Shown here piece after piece: positions 1 to 11,500 of a DNA stretch of 64,000 nt. The position numbers were made by a program, and so were the translations under genes. Origin of the DNA: Cercis canadensis. Taxonomy: Eukaryota; Streptophyta; Magnoliopsida; Fabales; Fabaceae. Positions within the stretch are counted from its first letter, which is position 1. Every line of letters starts with the position of its first letter. The notes under the pieces were generated by a model. The model was not told the DNA's origin and did not search any database. It was given only the letters and a program-made list of their open reading frames with translations. The DNA is taken from NCBI GenBank assembly GCA_003255065.1, contig QAOA01000289.1, forward strand, positions 343,564 to 407,563, read 5' to 3'.

Positions 1-297
1 TTCCTAATCATGTCTTGAAATTTATCCATTGCATATTTTAGGGTTGCATTTATACTTTCCCCCTGCTTTCACCTGTGTCCTTCGGAAGCAGGACTCTACA
101 TATTTATTTTTTTTTCACTCTCCTAGCCCAATAGGATTGAACTGTAAACTTCCAATCCCCAAGTTGAAGAGGTTTTGATATTCCATCATTATACGTTTCT
201 TTTGGAATTTGAGCTTATTTCAGTCATTCATCATGTTATAGACTTGGATGTATCTGAAAGTTGCTATAGTTGAGACTGATTGTTATTTGAACTTCAG
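1..297 (+). other. intron or upstream part of the G-patch gene
   Basis: No open frame with coding character is seen here. The stretch is T-rich and ends in a pyrimidine/AG acceptor at 296-297, directly before the coding exon, so it is best read as the last intron of the gene that continues left of the window. An earlier exon could be hidden but none can be shown. Confidence 0.6.
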
Positions 298-1011
298 CTG
301 CTAGGAGCTGGTGATGAGGATGCTGATTTTTCTGTCGTAGACTGCATAAATGACAAGGCAGGGAGTGGAGGTAAAAAACTGGGAAAGAAAAATGCTAAGG
401 GGAATGGTCTGAGCCAGGTGCAACTTGAATCTGCCCATAAGAAGACATCAAAGCACTCAGCCATCCGGGGCAGCAGTAGAGTGAAGGACAAGAGAGGGAG
501 TGGACAAAAGGGTTTATATGCTAATCAACCTTTGTCATTTGTATCAAGTGGTATATTGCATTCGGAAACTGTAGAGGTTACTGCTGCCGATTCTGAAGAG
601 ACTGATGGCACTCATAAGAAAAGTGTCCCCAGCTCCGCTAATATAGGTTCGTTTGAGGTACACACGAAGGGTTTTGGATCAAAAATGATGGCTAAAATGG
701 GATACATTGAAGGAGGAGGATTGGGGAGAAATGGTCAAGGTATTGCAGAGCCCGTTGAGGCTATCCAGCGGCCTAAATCACTTGGTTTGGGTGTGGAATT
801 CTCTGGCAACATTTCTGAGCCAGCAACAAGAAGGAACAAGACCCCAACAATTGGTACTTTTGAAAAGCATACCAAAGGTTTTGGATCAAAGATGATGGCA
901 AAAATGGGTTTTGTTGAAGGCATGGGATTAGGCAGAGATTCACAGGGCATAACTGCTCCGTTGGCTGCTGTGAAGCTACCAAAGTCGCGAGGACTAGGTG
1001 CCAAAGGTTGA
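298..1011 (+). CDS. 3' terminal exon of a protein with two G-patch domains
   Basis: The last exon encodes 237 residues and ends with TGA at 1009-1011. It holds a lysine/serine-rich stretch and then two tandem G-patch modules, at about 643-800 and 850-1005. Both repeat the pattern [14 protein letters not shown] followed by GLGR and end near GLG, which is the G-patch signature of RNA-processing proteins that bind and activate DEAH helicases. The two modules are nearly identical in their first half, which suggests internal duplication. The exon start rests on the acceptor AG at 296-297, which keeps the frame open. The protein resembles the Arabidopsis D111/G-patch protein AT3G09850 (recalled). 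The rest of the gene is outside the window, so any N-terminal domain is unknown. Nuclear RNA-related function is inferred from the family. Confidence 0.88.
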   Translation: MLGAGDEDADFSVVDCINDKAGSGGKKLGKKNAKGNGLSQVQLESAHKKTSKHSAIRGSSRVKDKRGSGQKGLYANQPLSFVSSGILHSETVEVTAADSEETDGTHKKSVPSSANIGSFEVHTKGFGSKMMAKMGYIEGGGLGRNGQGIAEPVEAIQRPKSLGLGVEFSGNISEPATRRNKTPTIGTFEKHTKGFGSKMMAKMGFVEGMGLGRDSQGITAPLAAVKLPKSRGLGAKG

Positions 1012-3130
1012 TTTAGATGTCATTTGTTTGTAATCCTATGTTAGCTTTATTGTCATAACCTCAGTCCCGTAGAGGGCATGTAATTAAGTTGAAGATCCAT
1101 GTATTCATCTGTGATTCCGGAGCAATTTCAATTTGGTTCTTCTTGATTATTTTGTTTATTTTTTAACATGATAATTATATAAAATTAAAAGATAACTATA
1201 TATATAAATAAAATAATTATATATATATTAATAAGATAATTACATAGCACTAAGTGATATTTTAAGTATGATATAATAAATAAATAAAACCTAAATTATA
1301 ATAATCCCGTAGTTGTGTCTCAAATGTGTAAAATTTTATGATCCAAACCGATGGATCTGTAGTGAGAAAAATGTGAGTTGGCATGACCACATCGGTTCTT
1401 AATTCATGAAAACTATTGGATACCCATTAAATAAAGACAGTTGCAAAACTATTCTGTCACGAAATTATAAAATCTTTATTACTTTGGTTAATCTCTCATC
1501 ATCACATTAACTCATACTGCATACGGACTAATGCTGCATGTTGTGTGATTAATCCAANTACTTTGGTTAATCTTTCATCATCACATTAACTCATACTGCA
1601 TACGGACTAATGCTGCATGTTTGTGTGATTAATCCAACTCAACAAACATCGATTATTAAAATTGCATCACTTCTTTATAATATATTAATGAAAATAATAT
1701 GGCTAAAATCAAAGCGTTTGATGTCTTCTATTATGTGTTTTCTCATCTTCTTTCCCAGAATATTACACTTGAATAAAAAAATAAAATGAAAATAGTGTGA
1801 TCATTTTGTCAATAAAAGGAGTTAGATCTAAGTTTCAACTCCTTTAATGAAATAGACGCAAGATGGTCAAAGAAGATAACAGGGTGTCACGTTTACCCAA
1901 TACCGCAAAGAGAGCATCTACATTTTTTTATTCGTCTCCTCCATGTTCCGGTATGCTCCCATTTAGAGTTACCTTTGCGTTAATGTCACTTCAAAGACCC
2001 ATAATAATTAATATTTGGAATTTCGAATTTTGATCATTTTTTAAAAATATTTTGTTGAATTTTATCTTGTTTAAAATTATCACTTATTAAATCTAAAATA
2101 TAATTATTATTTTTGTAAGTAGAACTATTTATAATCAATGTATTTATTTTATTTTTTCTCTTTTCTTTTTTTACGGCGTCTTCTCTTCTTTCTATTTTAA
2201 CTATTTGTGCGTTACATGAATTTGTAACTAGTTAACCTTAATTTNTTAACTTTAATTTTTCTTAAATAATAACAATTCAAGGAGATGCTTACTATTTGTA
2301 TTTATCACAGTTTTTGTAGTAAGTATGATTACTTTTAATAATTTTCTTAAAACACTATTTAAAAGGATAATTGAATACAAATTTTTTTGGGAAACAAAAT
2401 AAGGAGGGGATGAAATGAGAGGAATGAAAACTTACATGTTATATCAATACACATATTATGTCATATTCACTGTCAAATTTATTTATTTTGTTTTTCTTTT
2501 GTCATTTTGGTTCCTGAACAAAAACTAAAGGTGTTCTTAATTAAAAATGAAAGTGGAAGAAGTGAGGATTGACAATATATTTTATGTAAACGTGCAGTAG
2601 CACACCTCCTATTTTCATTATTTGATAAATGAGTGCTTTGGCTATTAGCAAAACAATGCTCTGACATATAATCGGTGATAAAGACTCCTAATTGGAGCAA
2701 ATCAATCACCATAGCACTACTTATATCTTAATTTGGCAAGTTCATATAAATGTCAAGTTAACAAAAATGGAAACATGCATGAATTTGGTACAATATCAAA
2801 TTACCTTTTTTTACTTTTATTATTGTGATGAAAATGTGGTAAATAAGATTTGGGTTTAATACTTGTTTACTTGAAGTCAATGACACAGAGACTAATCCTT
2901 AAGTGATTTTTTTTTTTTCTTGCTATATAGTTAAATTGCATAATGCTAATTTGAGGATGTATTCTTATCCTTAGTCGTTAAAATTGAGAATCAGCACTTT
3001 TTTCACTGGAATGTTTTATATTTTCGGTGCACAAAATTTACCTTTTACCAAAATGAATAGAATATTATCATGAACCTTACTTATTTATTTATGAGATATT
3101 AATTTGTCTCGGCGGCGAGCGAGGAGAGTG
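1012..3130. other. AT-rich intergenic region, no gene seen
   Basis: The first part is the 3' untranslated region and terminator area of the G-patch gene. The rest is AT-rich and without coding frames. It holds one 79-bp tandem duplication at 1480-1637 and single N symbols at 1558 and 2245. The right end merges into the promoter of the TM9SF gene. Confidence 0.7.
1480..1637. repeat. tandem duplication, two 79-bp units
   Basis: The unit beginning TACTTTGGTTAATCT at 1480 is repeated at 1559 with only one substitution and one added T. An N at 1558 stands exactly at the junction. It may be a real recent duplication or an artefact of joining two overlapping contigs. Confidence 0.85.
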
Positions 3131-3263
3131 TGAAAAATTAAAATAGAATAATAAAGAGGATGACGGTTTGTCCACACCTAGCACTAAAGGGGTATAATGG
3201 TCAATTCAGACAAAAAGCCAAGAGTCATCAGCGCAGTGACAATCTCCCGAAGGAAACCAACCA

Positions 3264-3269
3264 TATAAA
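3264..3269 (+). promoter_or_regulatory. candidate TATA box of the TM9SF gene
   Basis: TATAAA in the context CCATATAAACG lies about 340 bases before the start codon. It would place transcription start near 3295, followed by a leader exon that ends at the 5' UTR intron donor (3424). No experimental support is available. Confidence 0.5.
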
Positions 3270-3423
3270 CGTGCAGTCTCCGGCCTCAATGCCTTCGTTA
3301 CTCCTTTTCTCGTTTCTTCTCCTTACAACAGCAGATTCGCAGAGCTCGAAGATCTCACTCATGCATTAACTTTTCATAGAGATCTTCTTCTCTGAATTCT
3401 CTGTGTATCATTCTTTGCCAAAG

Positions 3424-3584
3424 GTCAGTGAAATTCATACACCTATTTGCATGTTCTTTGCCTATAGTTAGATTTTCACTCCAATTATGTGCTTTGCATC
3501 TGTATCTATTCTGAACTGAAAAACTAGTTAGAGCTTAGGGCTTCTTTTTGTGTTTTCACTCATTTCCCTATCCGGGTCTTTCAG
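3424..3584 (+). other. predicted intron in the 5' UTR of the TM9SF gene
   Basis: A donor AAAG|GTCAGT at 3424 and an acceptor TTTCAG at 3579-3584 frame a T-rich 161-base stretch that ends 18 bases before the ATG. Leader introns just before the start codon are common in highly expressed plant genes. Confidence 0.55.
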
Positions 3585-3602
3585 ATCTGATACAAATCCC
3601 CC

Positions 3603-5591
3603 ATGAATCGTCCAAAGATGGATTATTATGATCGATTTAGGTTATGGGTCTTGACTTTCTGCGTGTTATTTCTATCTGGAAATGGGTTCTACCTTCCTGG
3701 CAGTTATCCCCACAAGTATGGCATTGGAGGTGAGTTGTCGGTGAAGGTGAATTCTCTCACCTCAATTGATACAGAAATGCCCTTTAGCTATTATAGTTTA
3801 CCCTTTTGCCAGCCTGAGGGTGGTGTTAAGGATAGTGCTGAGAATCTCGGCGAGCTCCTCATGGGGGATCGGATCGAGAACTCACCTTACAAATTTAAGA
3901 TGTACACCAATGAATCGGAGATATTCTTGTGTCGGTTGGATTCATTGTCGGCGGATCAGTTCAAGCTCTTGAAGAAGAGGATTGATGAGATGTATCAGGT
4001 TAATCTGATACTTGATAATTTGCCTGCCATTCGTTTTACAAAGAAAGAGGGTTATTTTCTGCGGTGGACTGGGTACCCTGTTGGTATTAAGATTCAAGAT
4101 GTGTATTATCTGTTTAACCATCTCAAGTTCAATGTTCTTGTCCATAAGTATGAGGAGACCAATGTGGCTCGTGTAATGGGAACTGGTGATGCAGCTGAGG
4201 TGATCCCAACAATAGGGAAGAGTGAATCAGATGCGCCTGGATACATGGTAGTTGGGTTTGAAGTGATACCTTGCAGCATCATGCATAATGCTGATTCAGT
4301 TAAAAAATTGAAGATGTATGGAAAATACCCATCACCTATCAAATGTGATCCATCAACTGTGGCCATGCCTATCAAAGAAGGCCAGCCAATTGTTTTCACC
4401 TATGAGATCACATTTGAGGAGAGTGACATCAAGTGGCCTTCCAGATGGGATGCCTACTTGAAGATGGAGGGAGCAAAGGTCCACTGGTTCTCAATCCTCA
4501 ATTCACTTATGGTGATCACTTTCCTTGCTGGTATTGTTCTTGTGATCTTCCTGAGGACTGTTCGTCGGGATCTGACCCGTTATGAGGAGCTAGATAAGGA
4601 GGCTCAAGCACAGATGAATGAGGAGTTATCTGGATGGAAGCTTGTTGTGGGAGATGTTTTCCGTGCTCCATCGAATCCTGCTTTGTTGTGTATTATGGTT
4701 GGGGATGGTATTCAAATTCTTGGGATGGCTGTTGTGACAATTTTGTTTGCTGCACTTGGATTCATGTCACCAGCCTCTCGTGGAACACTTATCACAGGTA
4801 TGCTATTTTTCTATATGATACTTGGTGTTGCTGCTGGTTATGTTGCAGTTCGTCTTTGGAGGACAATTGGCTGTGGTGATCACAAGGGCTGGGCCTCGGT
4901 CTCATGGAAGGTTGCTTGTTTCTTCCCTGGTATTGCCTTTTTGATCCTCACAACCTTGAACTTCCTATTGTGGGGAAGCCAAAGCACAGGAGCCATTCCT
5001 TTTTCACTCTTTGTTATACTAATCTTGCTTTGGTTCTGCATTTCCGTTCCCCTCACCCTTATTGGTGGGTACTTTGGAGCTAGGGCACCTCATATTGAGT
5101 ATCCAGTTCGAACCAATCAAATTCCACGGGAAATTCCCCCGCAGAAGTACCCATCCTGGCTGTTGGTTCTTGGTGCTGGCACCCTCCCATTTGGTACCCT
5201 GTTTATTGAGCTCTTCTTTATCATGTCCAGCATTTGGATGGGTCGTGTTTACTATGTCTTTGGGTTTCTATTCGTTGTTTTGATCCTTCTCGTGGTGGTT
5301 TGTGCCGAGGTGTCTCTAGTTCTAACCTACATGCATCTCTGTGTGGAGGACTGGAAATGGTGGTGGAAATCATTCTTCGCCTCTGGTTCTGTAGCTATAT
5401 ACATTTTCTTGTACTCCATAAACTACCTTATATTTGACCTCAAGAGTTTGAGTGGACCTGTGTCTGCAACTCTCTACTTGGGATATTCACTCTTCATGGT
5501 TGTGGCAATTATGCTGGCTACAGGCACAGTTGGGTTCCTCTCTTCATTCTGGTTCGTGTACTACTTGTTCTCTTCGGTCAAGTTGGATTGA
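3603..5591 (+). CDS. TMN11: transmembrane 9 superfamily (EMP70) protein, TMN11-like
   Basis: A single-exon gene encodes 662 residues, the usual length for TM9SF proteins. The first 29 residues form a hydrophobic signal peptide ending near GNGFYLPGSYPHKY, the typical mature start of this family. A large lumenal domain follows to about residue 290. Nine predicted membrane segments begin at WFSILNSLMVITFLAG. The C-terminus SSVKLD carries the KxD/E motif that binds COPI and keeps these proteins in the Golgi. Family members act in Golgi/endosomal sorting, but the substrate or cargo is not established. The start is the first ATG after the predicted leader intron. Intronless structure and sequence fit the Arabidopsis TMN11 class (AT5G35160, recalled). 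The next gene in Arabidopsis, an adenylate kinase, is also the next gene here. Confidence 0.95.
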   Translation: MNRPKMDYYDRFRLWVLTFCVLFLSGNGFYLPGSYPHKYGIGGELSVKVNSLTSIDTEMPFSYYSLPFCQPEGGVKDSAENLGELLMGDRIENSPYKFKMYTNESEIFLCRLDSLSADQFKLLKKRIDEMYQVNLILDNLPAIRFTKKEGYFLRWTGYPVGIKIQDVYYLFNHLKFNVLVHKYEETNVARVMGTGDAAEVIPTIGKSESDAPGYMVVGFEVIPCSIMHNADSVKKLKMYGKYPSPIKCDPSTVAMPIKEGQPIVFTYEITFEESDIKWPSRWDAYLKMEGAKVHWFSILNSLMVITFLAGIVLVIFLRTVRRDLTRYEELDKEAQAQMNEELSGWKLVVGDVFRAPSNPALLCIMVGDGIQILGMAVVTILFAALGFMSPASRGTLITGMLFFYMILGVAAGYVAVRLWRTIGCGDHKGWASVSWKVACFFPGIAFLILTTLNFLLWGSQSTGAIPFSLFVILILLWFCISVPLTLIGGYFGARAPHIEYPVRTNQIPREIPPQKYPSWLLVLGAGTLPFGTLFIELFFIMSSIWMGRVYYVFGFLFVVLILLVVVCAEVSLVLTYMHLCVEDWKWWWKSFFASGSVAIYIFLYSINYLIFDLKSLSGPVSATLYLGYSLFMVVAIMLATGTVGFLSSFWFVYYLFSSVKLD

Positions 5592-7347
5592 AGACTTACC
5601 TTGCTCATTAACTAGCTCTTCAGAGAACAGTTTTTATTAAAGAGGATACCCTTGGAAATGTATTCAATTATATGTTACTTTACTTCAGTTCATTTTGCTA
5701 GGGAACTTAGTAAATTTTATAACAAATAATTTCATTCAGTTTTGCTTAATTCATTGTTAGATATATATCATTGCATATGATACATTGATATAAGTTTCTT
5801 GGCATTCAGAAGGAATACCCTGTTCTTGGTAGCTGGTGTTGGGGATTTACAATGCAACTCAGATCCTTGTGGCGTTGCTTGCAAATATGTTATTCATATG
5901 GTTTATTTTCCTTCCGCTTTGATGTGCTTCTAACTTGCTCAACCACACCACTGCTCTCTTCCAAGAAGAGACAGAAGAAGAAACATTTGTTCTATTACTC
6001 AGAAGTGTACGAAATCGTCAACTTTTATTAAGAATTGTACTAGATGTCATTTGACGAGCTCTTGCACGTAACAAGACCAAAATATAATCACAAGCAAGAG
6101 GCTAAATTAGTACTTATGGTGATATTGACGTGGTGGATTTTTCTACGAATGACTCGGTAGCATTATAGTAGATTGAAAACCGATTTTTGTTTATTCAAAT
6201 TGTCTTCCTATCAAGGCTTTAAAATTTGAACCTGAAGCCGCCTTCTATTCTGCTGCATTTTAAACTTTTTGGTGGTGAGGAAGATAATGCAGATGTTGAT
6301 TATGAAGAAGTGGTTGACGATAAAGAACGGATGTATTTTCCATCATCTGATTCTTACAGCAGCTAGAGTAGAAATCCGATGCTTGAGACATGTAATAGGG
6401 TCACTTGGAATTATTTGGGATTAGATAAGCTTTTCTGTTGTAGTGTTTTGTCAACTTTTCCCCCCTAATTATCATCCACTTGAAAGGGGAAAAAAAGAGG
6501 CTGCAGTAAACCCATTTTCACTTGCAAGTCCAGCACAAAAACAAAAAAAGAATATACCACTTCGGCCACTTTTGGAAAAACAAAACGAACAAAAGAGAGA
6601 TTTGTGTAGTTTATGAAATAAAATGATAAGGTTTTAATTATGGTATATTAAAAAAATAAAAGAGGTCTATATAATTTTTAAAATAAAAGAGAAGTCTATA
6701 GTATATCTTCTAAGGAGATACTAGAATCGATGAGTACTTGGTATTTTTTTTTTTTAGAACTAAAAAGTTTAAGGTGATGAGAAACTATCACATTCTAAAG
6801 CTGAGACATATCATAGGTCTCGACAAAAGTTAACAGTGATACTTACATATTGCTTATTAAAAAGAGATGACTAGCAGTGAGATTTGAACCTAATTTTATA
6901 AGTGCTTACAATGGTACTTGTCTATCAAAGGAAGATGGCTAGCATTCAAACCTAAGCTTTACAAGCGAAGTACTGCAATTCTTACAAGCTAAACTAATCC
7001 CTGTTGCTAGTACTTGGTATTTATTATAGAGATTTTGTGTTCAAATTTTATTGGAATTGAGTAGGGTGAGATTTTGAAAAATGATAGACTATCCCTTATT
7101 GTATAGAAAGTTGTAGTAAGAGAACTAATGGACTTGTTACTCTCCTATACATGGCAATATATTTCTAATTGTGTGAAAATGTATATCAATACATAAAATA
7201 TAATATTGTGTATCATAGAACAATGTAAAGGAGAAATTTATATAATTTCCTCTACTTCATCATTAAAGGTGCAAGAAGATTAAAAAAAAATCATTTGATT
7301 TATTCATCAAACAAAATTATCAAAATGTCTTTCAAGTTATATAATTA
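5592..7347. other. intergenic region between TM9SF gene and first MITE
   Basis: This holds the TM9SF 3' untranslated region and then AT-rich sequence. At 6841-6975 there are two diverged units built around CTAGC, a tTTGAACCTAA-type core and ATAAGTgCTTAC, which look like a worn transposable-element end. A loosely similar stretch lies near 54025-54090. No intact gene is seen apart from the short open tail at 6223-6366, listed separately. Confidence 0.6.
6223..6366 (+). other. short open tail, possible coding remnant
   Basis: From a stop at 6220-6222 to TAG at 6364-6366 the frame stays open for 47 residues. It is markedly acidic (GGEEDNADVDYEEVVDDKE) and ends PSSDSYSS. This composition is unlike the flanking AT-rich DNA and resembles the end of a real protein, but there is no ATG and no clear acceptor. 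It may be the last exon of a decayed gene or chance. I do not recognise the family. Confidence 0.2.
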
Positions 7348-7356
7348 TAAGTTTAT

Positions 7357-7845
7357 GGTTTAAATATATTGTAAGTTATTGTAATTTAAAAGAATTTAAG
7401 TCTCTATAGTTTTTTTTTCTTTTGGGGTTTTTATAGTTTGAAATTTTTTTAATTGGGTTTTTGCTATCACTCTCGATTATAATTCTATCAATTTAGTGCT
7501 AATATAGCAAATAACTTGTCTATGTAGCAATAAAAGAAGTTGACGTGGTGACAAAGTAACACAAAAATTGTCATCTCGCTAAATTTTGGCTAAAAAAAGT
7601 GCATAAAAAAGTTGATGAAGTGGTAATTTTTATGCTATTTTGACGTCACGTCAATTTTTTTTATTGCCACATAAACAAACCATTTGTCATGTTAGCATTA
7701 AACTGACAGATTTATAATCGGGAATGACGACAAAGACCCAATTAAAAAAAGTTTAAACTATAAGGACCCCAAAAGAAGAAAAAAATTTATAAAAACCTGA
7801 TTCAAAATTTGTTCAAACTACAAGGACCTACAATATATTTAAACC
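7357..7845. mobile_element. fold-back MITE, copy 1 (Mutator-type, 9-bp TSD)
   Basis: The 489-bp element starts GGTTTAAATATATTGTA and ends in the inverse, TACAATATATTTAAACC. The inverted repeat continues almost to the centre (about 230 bp per arm, imperfect), so the whole element can fold into one hairpin. It is flanked by an exact 9-bp direct repeat, TAAGTTTAT (7348-7356 and 7846-7854), the target-site duplication length of Mutator-like elements. There is no coding capacity. It lies about 660 bp upstream of the adenylate kinase start codon. Copies 2 and 3 are at 23098 and 51915. Confidence 0.9.
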
Positions 7846-8503
7846 TAAGTTTATTATTGTGAGGTGTAAGAACTTGACATAAAAGATTCAATGGTGCTAA
7901 AAAAAAGTATCTTCGAAGTAGGTATTTGCTACAAAGTGTGAAATAACTAAAATATTCATGTGTTATGTAGTTATTCTATTTATATTTAAATATAATGATC
8001 ACATAAATAAATAAAATAATCATGTATATATATATATATATATCTATTTAAAATGCACTTTTTTTAATATCATTAAATTTTTTATGACAAGTTCTAACAC
8101 TCTAAAATAATATATTATATAATTATTCTATTACTCTTTTAATTAAATCAACCCAATAATCTATTTTTTTTCCTTAAAATATAGTGTGGTGGGCCAGTGG
8201 GCCTGGTGGGGCTCACGGGTACAAGACAAGTTACGCTAGTATTGAATAAACTCTGCACTGTAGTGTAGGGGTTCGTTGAGATTGAGCGGGAGGGAATGGG
8301 ACCGTCTAGTGTCGCCAGCAGCAACTGTATTGTACACGTTGCGCGGACAAAATCACAGAACCAGTGGCCTTTGTTACCCCTTTGTGCCAGCCACTCAATC
8401 CCTTCCTTTCTCCCTCCTTTCTCCCTCCTTCTTCCTTCTCAGTCCCAACACCCACAGCATCAAAGCGAATTACAACTCCTTACATCTCTCTCTCACAGCA
8501 ACA

Positions 8504-11500
8504 ATGTTACCCTCCTCTCTTTCTTCTCTACACTCCATCACTGTCACTCCCTCTCACTCTCCCTCAATTCCTCTTCTCTCTTCTACCTCTTTTGGCCCTT
8601 CACTCTCCTCCCACTATCCATGTCTTCCTTCCCCACACTCCTTCCAGAGTCAGAGTCTCCGCTCGTACAACCTCTTCGTAAATACCCATTTGAGAATAAA
8701 CCCAAAAGCCAAGGTTTTGTTTTTTTTAGCCTTATTGGTTTTATTCAATAATTTCTCACAAGTACGCGTACGCTGATGTTGCTTAATCTCTGTTTTTCAT
8801 TTGGGCAGGGCCTGAAAGTGAATTGTGCAATCAGCCAGGAGCCATTGAAGGTCATGATATCAGGTGCACCTGCATCGGGCAAGGGTACCCAATGTGAGTT
8901 GATTGTCCAGAAGGTAATCACTGCATGCAATTTTTGTTCCATTGGAGAGGTTCTGTAATGTATTTATCTGTCTGCTGCTGTCTACATCTTGCTGGGTTGG
9001 TACTTGGTAGTGAATGATATAATATAATGGGTCGGGGGTTGGTTTTTTACGTTTTCATTCTTAAGCTGGAAACCTGAACCTGTTCAATACCGATGAAAAT
9101 TTAAGTGCTTGATCACTTGTTTTGGTTCTTCAGTTTGGATTGGTGCACGTATCAACCGGGGATCTTCTAAGAGCGGAAGTGGCAGCTGGGACAGAAATTG
9201 GCAATAAAGCAAAGGAGTTTATGAATGCTGGACGCTTGGTTCCAGATGAAATCGTGACAGCTGTATGATTGGAATTTGCCTACTTAATAGTTCTTTCCTA
9301 CTCGATTTTCATATTCTGAAATGCATGCTTTGTTTGTGTAGATGGTGACAGCAAGATTATCACGCGAAGATGCAAAACAAAAAGGGTGGCTTCTTGATGG
9401 GTACCCCCGGAGTCTTGCCCAAGCAGAGAGCCTGGAGAAATTGGGGATCCGACCAGATGTCTATATAATATTAAATGTACGTGAAACACTAAGATGTCAC
9501 ACTACTGTTGCTTATAGATTGATCACTTTCTAATGTTGGTTTCTCTTCATCCTTGCAAATGGTCCAAAATTAATGGAAACAAGCTGCTCGTGTTTCTTTA
9601 CAAGTCTTTGGTTTTTTTCAAAATGTCAAGCCCTCCCTGCTAATCTGAGCTATGTTCTGCACTACTGATGAGTTGTGAAGGTCCAGAATAAGTTCCATTT
9701 TTTTTTGGTTTTACATGAAGGGTCACTCAGAAGAATATATAACTTCATACTACAAAGATGATCTTGCTGTGCTTTTATATTACACATAAAAGACTTGGTG
9801 GTATTGCGGTTTTGACATATTTCAAGTATTTTGATTGCCTAGGTTACATCTTTCGCGCAGATGTTAACCCGAAGTGAGTAGTTTCATCTTCCTTGCTGAG
9901 TTAATAAGTTTTCTAATACTCAGGTTCCTGATGAAATTCTGATCGACAGATGTGTTGGTAGAAGGCTAGACCCAGTGACAGGGAAGATATATCATATAAA
10001 AAAATTTCCACCAGAGACAGAAGAAATCAAAGCGAGGCTTGTCACCCGTCCTGATGACACTGAAGAGAAAGTATGATACAAAGTATATTTATTGTCGTTG
10101 CTCTGTCTTCTCTTTTAGAGCATATCAGAAAGGCTATATTTTCTGCTGGTTTTTTTATTATGCAAACCCGATTGCAACCAGAAGAGGGAAGAGGATGAGC
10201 TGAGATCTGCATAAAATAGTTTCTTAAATACCCATTTCCTGAACAGCCTTTAGACCTCATTGCACAATATGTTTGTTTAATATCCCTTTTCCATATTGAT
10301 GAAAAGTTTAGGATTTTAATGTTTGATTGCTTAAGGAAATATTTTCAACCAGAACATGAGAAATCAGATCAAAAGTTGATATTAGGGAAAGAAGCTGATC
10401 TGTCTGAACTTTCTGTTGCAATTCTGTGATTTAGATTACATTTTTCCCTGTTAAGATTTTGGTGAATCTAGCATCCATTTGAAGTGCCTCACGTACATTT
10501 TTCTGATTCTTTTCAGGTTAAGTCACGCCTAGCAATATATAAGCAAAATGCCAAAGCTGTATCTTCCACTTACTCAAACATAACAAATGAGGTGCTTGCA
10601 GATTATTAACATGCTTATATGTGAATAATCTGATACAATTGACATTGTTTTACTTTTTACTCTTGGCTGATGCACAGATTGATGGAAACCGTCCAAAAGA
10701 AGTAGTTTTCAATGAAATTGACTCTTTGCTGTCACAATTGCAACAAGACAAAGTCAAAAGACTGAAAGCAGGTATGCATTTCCAAGATTTTGAGTTGCAT
10801 ATGTCAAATTTTACCTGTAAAATATGTTTATAGTGAGTTTTGTAATTATATTTTAGAGGCATGTCATTCATCAACTATCCAGTAAGTCGGAAGTTTCAGA
10901 TTCTACTGATTTATCTTCTCAAATTTGATATGGTGTTTAATAACCTTTATTTTCTTTTGTATCATTCATCAATTCAGTTTTCTCACTTTATGTAGTGAAT
11001 TACTTCCTTCCACAATTGAGCTTTTAGATTAGAAAAACACCCTTTATCCAAATTTTCTTTATGTCTTCGTTATCTTGGGGAGCATGGGTTTTCATGATAT
11101 AGTTTTTCAAATCACTCACTTCCACAATCAACTCAATTTGGAAGCAAACCACTGTAAGACCCATTAGGCTGGTTCCACCCTTCCCATTCATAAATACTTC
11201 ATGCTTTTTAGGATCATATACTAACTTATTCGTATGTACCAGAAAAATCAATACTTGATACAGCGAAGAGGCCACCATCTTTAAGCCAGGTAAATGGTTA
11301 TAAGTTGTAAAAGACATTTGTTTCTTTGTTTTAAAAATTGCTATTATGGCCTCTTTTGTATACCTTTTCTTATTCTGCTTTAGCTTGTTACAGGATAAAT
11401 GGAGAGGAATTCCTACAAGACTAAATAACATTCCTCATTCTAAAGAAATCAGGAAATACTTCTATGATGATGTGCTACAAGCCACACAGAGGGCTATAAA

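Noticed and set aside
735..1004. Minus-strand frames under the G-patch exon
   Set aside because: They are shadows of the coding exon and show no recognised domain.
8276..8776. All three plus frames open over the first exon of the adenylate kinase gene
   Set aside because: The region is CT-rich, so stop codons are rare by composition. Only the frame from ATG 8504 joins the P-loop exon in phase and reads as a transit peptide.
11024..11431. 135-codon antisense frame across adenylate kinase exons 8-9
   Set aside because: It overlaps two well-supported exons and an AT-rich intron, shows no family motif, and is explained by chance.
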